Positions 15,313 through 21,892 of a DNA stretch of 21,892 nt are shown piece by piece. The notes under the pieces are model-generated. The model did not search any database. It was not told the origin of the DNA and worked only from the letters and a program-made list of their open reading frames with translations. A program made the position numbers and the translations under genes. The stretch is from NCBI GenBank assembly GCA_002344795.1, contig DDUM01000064.1, forward strand, positions 81,644 to 103,535. Reading direction: 5' to 3'. Every line of letters begins with the position of its first letter. Positions within the stretch are counted from its first letter, which is position 1. The DNA is from Flammeovirgaceae bacterium UBA2338 (GTDB taxonomy: Bacteria; Bacteroidota; Bacteroidia; Cytophagales; Cyclobacteriaceae).

Positions 15313-15986
15313 TGGAAACGTCAGTAACAGAACGATTTGCACAATTAAGCGACAGGGATGTCCTCGACCGAATTCTGGCTGGAGAGGAAGCCCTCTATGA
15401 GATTATTATCAGAAGGTACAATCCCTATTTGTACAAAGTAGCTCGTTCCTACGGATACGATCATGAAGATGCGCAGGACTTGATGCAAGATACATTTGTG
15501 AGTACTTATTTTCACTTGTCTAAGTTTGAAAACAGATCGACATTTAAAACATGGATAGTTCGAATTATGCTCAACAATTGTTATCAAAAAGCACAAAAAG
15601 CAAGTTTCAAAAGGGAGAAGGCAAGCCTTGAAACCACCAATGATATGATGAAGCCCATGTTTTCCAGCAAAAATGAGTATGACCCAGGTCAATCAATGGC
15701 CAACCGCGAGTTGGGTCAGGTGATTGAAAAAGCAATAACTTCATTGCCACTTGAGTACCGCATGGTTTTTTCCCTGAGAGAAGTCAATGGGATGAATACA
15801 ATAGAAACAGCTTCTGCGCTTGAAATCAGTGAATCGAATGTAAAGGTGAGGTTGAATAGGGCCAAGAAAATGTTGCGGTCCGAAATAGAGAAGATGTATG
15901 CAGCAGAAGAAATTTTCGAATTCAACCTGATCCATTGCGATCCTATGGTGGAAAAGGTGATGAAAAAAATTGCAGAATTAAGTTAA
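15312..15986 (+). CDS. ECF-type sigma-70 family RNA polymerase sigma factor
   Basis: A 224-residue ECF sigma factor. Region 2 spans about residues 27-95 (ALYEIIIRRYNPYLYKVARSY, then YDHEDAQDLMQDTF and the FKTWIVRIMLNNCY segment that melts the -10 element). Region 4 spans about 137-192 (LPLEYRMVFSLREVNGMNTIETASALEI, then the SESNVKVRLNRAKKMLR recognition helix). Between them lies a ~40-residue linker. A tail of about 30 residues follows region 4 (FNLIHCDPMVEKVMKKI). No anti-sigma gene is adjacent; instead the start overlaps the stop of a DUF2231 membrane protein gene, in an apparent operon with a second small membrane protein. Its stop lies inside the convergent sterol desaturase fragment, with a 9-base overlap. 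Confidence 0.93.
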   Translation: METSVTERFAQLSDRDVLDRILAGEEALYEIIIRRYNPYLYKVARSYGYDHEDAQDLMQDTFVSTYFHLSKFENRSTFKTWIVRIMLNNCYQKAQKASFKREKASLETTNDMMKPMFSSKNEYDPGQSMANRELGQVIEKAITSLPLEYRMVFSLREVNGMNTIETASALEISESNVKVRLNRAKKMLRSEIEKMYAAEEIFEFNLIHCDPMVEKVMKKIAELS

Positions 15987-16511
15987 TCTCTCTTTTTCTT
16001 TTCTGAATAATTCCCTTTTTTCTTCCAGCTTACTGGGTCTCACAAAAGTCATCACATACGCCTCTTTCAATGATTTGGAATTTTTAATGTCCTTAATAAT
16101 GTCCATCCACTCGTGAAAACATAAGTAAACAGGGTTGTAGGATTTTACGGGATTGGTAATACCATAGTCGGCCTGCTCCTCTTCAGCTTGAAAGGTGCCG
16201 AATATTCGATCCCAAATAATGAACGTGGAACCATAATTTTTATCCAGGTATTTGTCGTTACGCGCATGGTGCACCCGATGGTGTGAAGGAGTAGTAAAGA
16301 TATACTCGATAGGCTTGGGAAGTTTTCTTATGTATTCTGTGTGTATCCAGAATTGGTAGAGAACCGCTATCTGGTGGCAAATGAAAAATACAACTGGGTG
16401 AAATCCGGCTAAGGCTATGGGAATGAAGAATATAATTTTAATGTGTTGGGTCCAGCCTAATCCGAAAGATACAGACCAATTGTATTTTTTTGTAAGAATG
16501 GTGAGTGACAA
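15978..16511 (-). pseudogene. Sterol desaturase family protein, C-terminal fragment
   Basis: The 3' part of a fatty acid hydroxylase/sterol desaturase family gene. The fragment has the late histidine clusters (H46 and H57 in CHQIAVLYQFWIHTEYI, then SHHRVHHARN at about 76-85) and the typical YGSTFIIWDRIFGTFQAEEE end of the bacterial branch related to alkylglycerol monooxygenase. The first half is missing: family members have about 120-150 more residues, with the first His boxes and early helices. Similarity starts abruptly at YNWSVSF (about residue 10). No upstream frame resumes the family, and the frame meets a TGA at about 16571-16573. The only starts near the break are non-ATG (TTG at 16511). 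Without the missing ligands the di-iron site cannot form, so it is treated as a truncated gene. Confidence 0.75.
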
Positions 16512-16557
16512 CCCGTTATTGAAGACAAAGTATTGGCGAAACGCGCAAGTGAAGTAA

Positions 16558-16809
16558 GGTTTAGTGTTTCAAGAGTTTTTGCTCTACTCTTCTGTTTCCG
16601 GCACCGGACTGGATGTTGTGCCTTTACCGGGTGAAACAACCATCACCACGATTGAAAATTTATTAATTGATGTTGCTGTGTTATCGCTGAAGTATACCGA
16701 TAAGGCATTGTCTGCTCGGTTATTTCTTATTCCAGGTTGGAAGGCTGGTGAGATGGTTTCATTTGAGAATCGTAACTTCACATCTTGCCGGGTGATGAAG
16801 ATCGAATGA
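16558..16809 (+). pseudogene. Possible 3' fragment of an unidentified gene
   Basis: A plus-strand frame open from 16558 (a TAA precedes it) to a TGA at 16807-16809, with a GTG at 16564 as its only early start candidate. The product, after an unconvincing beginning, looks like real beta-sandwich protein: TTITTIENLLIDVAVLSLKYT, then SARLFLIPGWKAGEMVSFEN and NFTSCRVMKIE. Family unknown. Its stop is one base from the stop of the convergent gene at 16811, as expected of a true gene end in this compact genome. It faces away from the 5'-truncated sterol desaturase fragment, so both pieces appear to have lost their 5' ends at the same place. It could also be a chance frame; the opposite strand is open too. 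Confidence 0.4.
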
Positions 16810-16810
16810 C

Positions 16811-17281
16811 TTAAATTTTTCCTCGTTGTTTTCCGTTGACAAAATAATTTCCATCTTTATCAAAATTGATAACGATACGGCTTACTTCATTTCTTTTATC
16901 ATCGTAAAATGAAATCACGTGGAGGTGGCCTGGGAGCTGGTCCACAAGGTCATCGGTATAACCTGCATCAAGGCTAAATTTAACTTCTTGTTTGAGCTTT
17001 TTACTGTACACCATTTTCTCGTCCGCCTGAAAAACCTTTAATCTTGTTTCGTTGTCATTTACTTTATCAATAGAAACGGATAGAACCAAATAAGGGGTGG
17101 GGCCTGGCATCGTTCGTTTTTTGTACTCTCTGCTGGTTTCGTCAAAATTATATGCGTAATTAGATGCAGGTGGTCTTTGTTTAAAAGAGAGATCAAGCCC
17201 AATAGTGAACTCTTCTTCAGCCTTGTAGGGCACTTCCTGTAGGCTAAGGAAGCTGACTAACATTATTAATAGGGTATACAT
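16811..17281 (-). CDS. Small secreted hypothetical protein
   Basis: A 156-residue protein with a short hydrophobic N-terminus (residues 2-14, MYTLLIMLVSFLSLQ), probably a signal peptide or anchor. The rest alternates in beta-strand fashion, with patterns such as YLVLSVSIDKVND, RLKVFQADEKMVYSKKL, LHVISFYDDKRNEVSRIVINF and a final NYFVNGKQRGKI. I do not recognise the family. No catalytic motif is visible and there are no cysteines in the mature part. It reads away from the ABC permease gene over a 224-base gap and converges at one base with the fragment at 16558-16809. The start is the ATG at 17281; an ATG at residue 7 is a weaker choice because it would shorten the signal. Confidence 0.7.
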   Translation of the reverse strand: MYTLLIMLVSFLSLQEVPYKAEEEFTIGLDLSFKQRPPASNYAYNFDETSREYKKRTMPGPTPYLVLSVSIDKVNDNETRLKVFQADEKMVYSKKLKQEVKFSLDAGYTDDLVDQLPGHLHVISFYDDKRNEVSRIVINFDKDGNYFVNGKQRGKI

Positions 17282-17505
17282 AATATCTGGCTAAACTAAC
17301 TTTTTTATACCACCAAGTTAAGCAAAAAGATAAAGTTATTAACTTCGGATTATATGTCTACCTATAATTGGGGTATTTCACTGTTGTTATATATTCACTA
17401 CAAGTAATTTACGGTTCATAACACCAGCCTGTGGAATGACTTCTTGTGTCTTTTATTACGTAACATGTTTATTCATTTTGCTAGCTGTAAAGCAATCCTC
17501 TGCAT

Positions 17506-19953
17506 ATGCTTAAAAATTATCTAAAAATTGCATTTCGCTCATTGCTTCGGAGTAAGACCCATTCCATCATTAATATCCTGGGATTGGGCATCGGGATTGC
17601 ATGCTGCATTCTGATCGTTCTTTTTGTAAAGGATGAGTTGACTTTTGACACGTTTCATACTAAGGCAGACAGGATTTACAGGGTTTGGGCACTCGAAGAC
17701 TATGGAAAAGATGAAGTCTTTTTTTATACGGTAACACCTTTTCCTATGGGACCAACCCTGAAAGATAATTTTGCGGAAGTGGAATATCAGGTGAGGATCA
17801 ACAACATAGGTCCTCAGGTGAAGTTAGGTGAGAATTTGTTTTCTGAACGGGTCACCATTGGCGGAAAGGATTTTTTTAAAGTGTTTGACTTTGATGTAGA
17901 AAAAGGAGATACCCAAACGGCATTGGAGGGAGCCAACAACGTGGTCATAACAAAGCGGATGGCTGTAAAATATTTTGGTGAGAGTGAACCGATCAACAAA
18001 GTCCTTGCGATTCAACTTGGTGATGATTTTCAGGACTTTGCCGTTAAGGCAGTGGTTAAAGATGTGCCCACCAACTCAAGTATTCAATTTGACATACTTA
18101 TTTCAGATCTTAATTATCCTAAGCTCTATAGCGAACGGGCGTTGACTTCCGGTTGGTTTAACATTACACCTGAAACCTATGTGTTGTTGAGAAAGGATGC
18201 TAGTGCAAGTCAACTGGAGAAGAAAATTCAACCCTTTATGAAAAAGGTATTGGGTTCCGATTTTGATGCAAAGTACGAAGTGGGGTTGCAGCCTTTGACC
18301 GATATTCATTTAAACACATACTATCCTGCTGGAATTGCACCAGTGAGCAATCCTAAGTATGCAGGAATTTTAGCAGCCATTGCATTACTCATTCTTATAG
18401 TGGCATGCATCAATTTCGTGACACTTTCAGTGGGCCGATCAATAAAACGAGCAAAGGAGGTGGGAATAAGAAAGGTAGTAGGCGCTGAGAGAAAACATGT
18501 AATATTTCAATTTATTGGAGAGGCAGTCATTGTAACAATAATTTCGCTCGTGGTTGGGGTTTTACTTTCCTATTTGAACTTACCCTTGTTCAATGATCTT
18601 TCCGGTAAGCAATTAGTTATTGAAGCCAACGGGTTTATGTTACTGGTTTCCTTAACTACTGTACTGATAATAGGTTTGCTGGCGGGCAGTTACCCTGCAT
18701 TTGTACTTTCTGGCTTTCGACCTGTAACCATATTGAAGGGAAATATTACGACAGGAAGCAGCAAACAGGGTTTAAGGAAAGTGCTAGTGGGTGTACAGTT
18801 GGTATTGGCCATATTTTTAATTTCAAGTACGCTCGTTATGCGCGATCAGCTGGAATACCTTCAGAATAAAGACTTAGGTTTTAATAAGGAGCAGTTGATG
18901 GCCATTCAAATGAACGTACCCGGAAATTTTCGACTTGGAGAGCGGATTAGGAAGGGTTTTGAAAAAGCACAACCCTTTAAGAATGAACTTTCAAAAATTA
19001 ATGGAGTTGCGGAGGTGTTTGCAGCATCTCAAGACTTTGGAAATGGATCCTGGATTAATGTGGGTTTTACGGATGAAAATGTAACTTATCTAACTTTCAA
19101 TTTGAATGTTATTGACGCTGATTATATTCCATCCATGAAAATGAAAATGGTGGCGGGTAGAAATTTTTCAGAAGAAAATACTTCAGACAAACGAAGGTCA
19201 GTTATTGTTAATGAGGCATTGGTAAAGAGCTACGGTATAAGTGACCCCATAGGCAAGCGGCTGCCCGGTAAGAATTTTGAGGACCATGAAATTATAGGAG
19301 TGGTAAAAGATTTCAATTATTCTTCGTTGTATACAAGTGTAGAACCTCTGGTTTTAGTAACGGATACTCAGGTGATATCAGCTGGAATTGAAAATATAGG
19401 TATCAGTAATGATCCCACCCCGAAGCTAATGGTGAGATTGCAACCAGGAGACATGAACTCAACCATCGATGAGGTAAAGCGTGTGTGGGATAAACTTACC
19501 AATGGCGAGGAGTTCGCCTTTACTTTTGTAGATGATGCCATGGCGGCACAATACCGTGCTGATCAGAATTTAGGAAAGATAATTTCCATAGCTACGATAT
19601 TGGCTATGCTTATTGGCGGATTGGGGTTATATGCGCTGGCTTCGCTGGCCATGCAAAACCGGACAAAAGAGATAAGCATTCGAAAAGTAATGGGGGCAAC
19701 AGAACAATCTCTGCTTGCTTTGTTATCGAAAGATTATCTGTATCTGGTGGGAGGTAGCCTCCTGCTTTCGGTTCCAATGACTTACTTCATTATGACCAAT
19801 TGGTTGCAGTCGTTTGAATACAAGGTGTCCATCAGTTGGCAAGTATTTGTTTTTGCTGGAGGCATTTCATTGGTGGTTGCCATTGTTACGATAAGCTACC
19901 AGGCAATCAAAACAGCGTGGTCGCAGCCTGCCAAAACGCTTAAGTACGAGTAG
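17506..19953 (+). CDS. ABC transporter permease, MacB/FtsX type (two-domain)
   Basis: An 815-residue inner-membrane permease of the large FtsX/MacB-like family common in Bacteroidota. It carries two copies of the module 'helix, periplasmic domain, three helices'. The first anchor helix is at about residues 21-42, its periplasmic MacB-type core domain at ~43-285, with helices near 290-311, 340-362 and 383-405. The second anchor helix is at ~431-451, its periplasmic domain at ~455-690, with helices near 693-715, 745-765 and 778-800. The signature 'E-(V/I)-x-I-R-K-V-x-G-A' occurs in each half (residues 318-327 and 722-731). MacB-type members use ATP hydrolysis by a partner to move or release lipids or lipoproteins mechanically, rather than by classic transport. 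No ATPase gene lies beside it. Its stop abuts the stop of the convergent M20 gene. Confidence 0.92.
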   Translation: MLKNYLKIAFRSLLRSKTHSIINILGLGIGIACCILIVLFVKDELTFDTFHTKADRIYRVWALEDYGKDEVFFYTVTPFPMGPTLKDNFAEVEYQVRINNIGPQVKLGENLFSERVTIGGKDFFKVFDFDVEKGDTQTALEGANNVVITKRMAVKYFGESEPINKVLAIQLGDDFQDFAVKAVVKDVPTNSSIQFDILISDLNYPKLYSERALTSGWFNITPETYVLLRKDASASQLEKKIQPFMKKVLGSDFDAKYEVGLQPLTDIHLNTYYPAGIAPVSNPKYAGILAAIALLILIVACINFVTLSVGRSIKRAKEVGIRKVVGAERKHVIFQFIGEAVIVTIISLVVGVLLSYLNLPLFNDLSGKQLVIEANGFMLLVSLTTVLIIGLLAGSYPAFVLSGFRPVTILKGNITTGSSKQGLRKVLVGVQLVLAIFLISSTLVMRDQLEYLQNKDLGFNKEQLMAIQMNVPGNFRLGERIRKGFEKAQPFKNELSKINGVAEVFAASQDFGNGSWINVGFTDENVTYLTFNLNVIDADYIPSMKMKMVAGRNFSEENTSDKRRSVIVNEALVKSYGISDPIGKRLPGKNFEDHEIIGVVKDFNYSSLYTSVEPLVLVTDTQVISAGIENIGISNDPTPKLMVRLQPGDMNSTIDEVKRVWDKLTNGEEFAFTFVDDAMAAQYRADQNLGKIISIATILAMLIGGLGLYALASLAMQNRTKEISIRKVMGATEQSLLALLSKDYLYLVGGSLLLSVPMTYFIMTNWLQSFEYKVSISWQVFVFAGGISLVVAIVTISYQAIKTAWSQPAKTLKYE

Positions 19954-21183
19954 TTACTGATCCAGATGCAATACAGTTTGTAACAACACATTCGCTCCCT
20001 TCTCAATTTGTTCTGGCGAACTGTATTCATCCACAGCATGACTCACACCATCTTTGGAAGGAATAAAGATCATAGCTGCCGGATATCGGGTTGCCAATAT
20101 CTGCGCATCGTGTCCTGCACCACTGTGCATGGGTAGTGAAGAATATCCGAGGTGTTGGCAACTTTTTGAAATGGCATCTACGACACTTCCATTAAAGGCT
20201 ACTGCGGGTACATTTACCAATACTTCTTTGTTTACGCTAATGTGTGAGAATGATTCATCGGTAGCAATAAAATCTTCAATCCGGGTAATGGCGAGTTGCA
20301 AGTTTGCGTCACTCAGGTTTCGCATGTCCAGTGTCGCCACAACCTCCTCAGGCACCACGTTGATGGCGTTGGGTTTCACTTCGATTGTGCCAATGGTAAC
20401 GAGTTGGTCTTTGATGTCATGACAAAGCTCCCTCGCAAAACAGGATAGTTTGCTCAAGGCATAGAAGGCATCTTTTCGCGCATAGATTGGGGTTGTGCCT
20501 GCATGGGCACTTTTGCCAATCAGGGTAAGCTTTTGCCAATGGATGGCCTGCACGCCTTGTACAATGCCGATGTCGATTTTCTTTTCCTCCAGAATAGGAC
20601 CTTGTTCAATATGAATTTCTACAAAGTGATTATAGTGTATGGTTCCACACTTCATTTTTCCTTTGTAACCAATTGCTTTAAGTGCATCATCAACGGTAGT
20701 CCCATTTTTGTCTTTCGCTTTTAAATAGTTGTCCACCTCTTCAGGATTGACGTGACCAAGGCTTCCCATCATATCGGGAAAAAAGCGAACACCTTCTTCG
20801 TTGGTGTAATTGGCAACAACAAGGGTACTGTTGAGTTGAACATCATTTTCTATCAGCGTTTGCGCTACCTCCAATGCACCAATTGCACCTACAGGGCCGT
20901 CAAATCGACCACCGGTAGGTACGCTGTCCAGGTGGGAGCCAATTCCGATACATCGATCAGTATTTTTGCCCTTTAATATGCCAAAGGTATTTCCAATCTC
21001 ATCAATGGCTACTTCAAGACCCAATTCTTGCATCCATTGCTTGAACAAATCTCTTGCTGCTTTATCCTCGGGAGTGAGTGTTAACCGTTTTACCCCTCCG
21101 GATGGCAGCGCTCCAAATTGTGCCATTTCCTGAATACGCGCACTCAACCGTTTTGAATTAATTCTAATTGATTCTGCTTTCAA
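19954..21183 (-). CDS. M20-family amidohydrolase (hydantoinase/carbamoylase, allantoate amidohydrolase type)
   Basis: A 409-residue cytoplasmic metal-dependent hydrolase that would cut an N-carbamoyl or ureido bond, as in N-carbamoyl-amino acid or allantoate breakdown. All expected zinc ligands are present: H84 and D95 in GSHLDSVPTGGRFDG, E129/E130 in NEEG, H191 in HIEQGP and H382 in GVSHAVDEYS. The dimerisation domain (about residues 210-325) contains the SAHAGTTPIYARKDA stretch. SGAGHDA at 354-360 and the DMR triplet at 286-288 are also family marks. Length is normal (about 410). The exact substrate is open, because no allantoinase, hydantoinase or ureide gene lies nearby. It is on the same strand as the histidine kinase gene, 75 bases downstream of it. 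The start is the ATG at 21183. Confidence 0.92.
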   Translation of the reverse strand: MKAESIRINSKRLSARIQEMAQFGALPSGGVKRLTLTPEDKAARDLFKQWMQELGLEVAIDEIGNTFGILKGKNTDRCIGIGSHLDSVPTGGRFDGPVGAIGALEVAQTLIENDVQLNSTLVVANYTNEEGVRFFPDMMGSLGHVNPEEVDNYLKAKDKNGTTVDDALKAIGYKGKMKCGTIHYNHFVEIHIEQGPILEEKKIDIGIVQGVQAIHWQKLTLIGKSAHAGTTPIYARKDAFYALSKLSCFARELCHDIKDQLVTIGTIEVKPNAINVVPEEVVATLDMRNLSDANLQLAITRIEDFIATDESFSHISVNKEVLVNVPAVAFNGSVVDAISKSCQHLGYSSLPMHSGAGHDAQILATRYPAAMIFIPSKDGVSHAVDEYSSPEQIEKGANVLLQTVLHLDQ

Positions 21184-21214
21184 TTTTTTTAATAGTTAGT
21201 TCTTGGTCTATTGT

Positions 21215-21243
21215 ATTGAGCAGTCAGTTGCTCGAGACTCAAT
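21215..21243. terminator. Weak inverted repeat between histidine kinase and M20 genes
   Basis: ATTGAG (21215-21220) pairs with CTCAAT (21238-21243), and inside it GAGCA (21218-21222) can pair with TGCTC (21229-21233) as a competing fold. It sits just after the minus-strand kinase gene. The stems are short, so a terminator is only possible. Confidence 0.25.
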
Positions 21244-21258
21244 ACTCAATATTATAAA

Positions 21259-21892
21259 TTATTTCTTTTTAAAGCTCAAATAAAATGATGTGCCTTGTCC
21301 TACAACTGAACTGACCTTAATTGTTCCTCCATGAAGACTCATTATTTGTTTTGATAGACTTAAACCAATTCCTGATCCTTCTTTTTTGGTAGAGAAGAAG
21401 GGGACAAAAATTTCACTCAGTTCTTTTTCTGGTATTCCTTTTCCGTTGTCGGCTACTTCTATGATGATGCGGTTGTCCTTTTCATATCCTTTTAGGGTGA
21501 TTTGCCCTGTATCCTTTCCGTTGAGCGCCTGAATGCTGTTGGTTACCAAATTGATAATTACCTGCTCCATAAGTTTTGGGTCGGCCTGAACGGTCAGGTG
21601 GGGTGGAGCTACGTCCACGGCAAACTTGATCAACTTGATTTCATGGGTATGCTGTTGCATCAATTGAATAATTTCATCTAACGTTTCCTTTATTACAATG
21701 GGTTCAAGAGACGGTTGAGGGATCTTAGTCAATTTCCTATACGTATCGACAAAGCTGAGAAGTCCTTCGCTGCGTTTGTGAATGGTCTTTAAAGAAAAAC
21801 GAATGTCTTTGATTGTCTCCTCCTTAATTTCAGTCACCTGCTTCTGCTTTCCTTCTTTGTCTTCAAGTACCGTTTGCATGGTTTCCGTGAGC
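21259..21892 (-). CDS. Sensor histidine kinase, C-terminal part (runs off the window)
   Basis: The 3' part of a histidine kinase gene, cut by the right window edge. The frame is open to the last base, and codons upstream of the first ATG (21879) read LTET, so that ATG is internal. The visible part starts at the end of the dimerisation region (LETIKDIRFSLKTIHKRSEGLL-type helices) and has a full HATPase domain: N box with QVIINLVTNSIQAL, G1 box VADNGKGIPEKELSEIF, F box PFFSTKK and G2 box EGSGIGLSLSKQI. The phospho-accepting H box should lie just beyond the edge. It would autophosphorylate and pass phosphate to a response regulator not seen here. Its downstream neighbour on the same strand is the M20 hydrolase gene. 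Confidence 0.9.
   Translation of the reverse strand, partial: LTETMQTVLEDKEGKQKQVTEIKEETIKDIRFSLKTIHKRSEGLLSFVDTYRKLTKIPQPSLEPIVIKETLDEIIQLMQQHTHEIKLIKFAVDVAPPHLTVQADPKLMEQVIINLVTNSIQALNGKDTGQITLKGYEKDNRIIIEVADNGKGIPEKELSEIFVPFFSTKKEGSGIGLSLSKQIMSLHGGTIKVSSVVGQGTSFYLSFKKK

Noticed and set aside
16457..16639. Upstream continuation of the sterol desaturase in another minus frame (frameshift idea)
   Set aside because: The translation (for example LARFANTLSSITGCHSPF) does not resemble the missing N-terminal half, so a truncation fits better than a frameshift.
16584..16781. Minus-strand frame opposite the orphan fragment
   Set aside because: Both strands are open here, but the plus-strand product looks more like a beta protein and ends neatly beside a convergent stop. 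The minus product ends in a low-information SSPVPETEE stretch.
1..21892. CRISPR array, tRNA, rRNA, insertion sequence or prophage
   Set aside because: No spaced direct repeats, cloverleaf, transposase, integrase or structural phage genes were seen anywhere in the window.

Overview
This window looks like an ordinary stretch of chromosome from a Bacteroidota bacterium, most likely of the Cytophagales. The inference rests on family content: DUF2911, DUF2807 and DUF6448 exported proteins, a MacB/FtsX-type permease with no ATPase beside it, and an IorAB-type molybdoenzyme. Other hints are a signal peptide ending in YSQ, A/T-rich starts with no clear Shine-Dalgarno sequence, and moderate to low GC. 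No rRNA, tRNA, CRISPR array, intact insertion sequence or phage module was seen. I did not find a clearly new multi-gene system. The best candidates for unusual biology are a three-gene sigma-factor operon and the traces of gene decay.

Left part (1-4800): an MgtC/SapB-type membrane protein sits between two damaged copies of the same MFS exporter gene. One is nearly full length (884-2057), with a frameshift and an in-frame stop. The other is a roughly 100-base relic of the 3' end (9-110). Next come a YbdG-like mechanosensitive channel (2402-3682) and a secreted DUF6448 protein (3794-4438), which converge on a perfect hairpin terminator.

Middle part (4800-13700): a DUF2911 lipoprotein; a small XRE-type regulator; and, read away from it, a two-gene molybdenum hydroxylase with a [2Fe-2S] subunit and a large subunit carrying a Tat signal that also contains a lipobox. 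This is followed by an outer-membrane barrel protein with a polylysine tail, an LTA-synthase-type phosphoglycerol transferase, and a DUF2807 lipoprotein with regularly spaced GAS repeats. Convergent pairs are separated by strong inverted repeats, one of them a repeat-like element at 9690-9771.

Right part (13690-21892): yebC; a tightly packed operon of two small membrane proteins, the second DUF2231, translationally coupled to an ECF sigma factor; two 5'-truncated gene pieces lying head to head, a sterol desaturase and an unidentified protein; a small secreted hypothetical protein; an 815-residue ABC permease; an M20-family amidohydrolase of the hydantoinase/carbamoylase type; and the 3' part of a sensor histidine kinase that runs off the right edge. 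Packing is tight: two convergent pairs abut or overlap at their stop codons.
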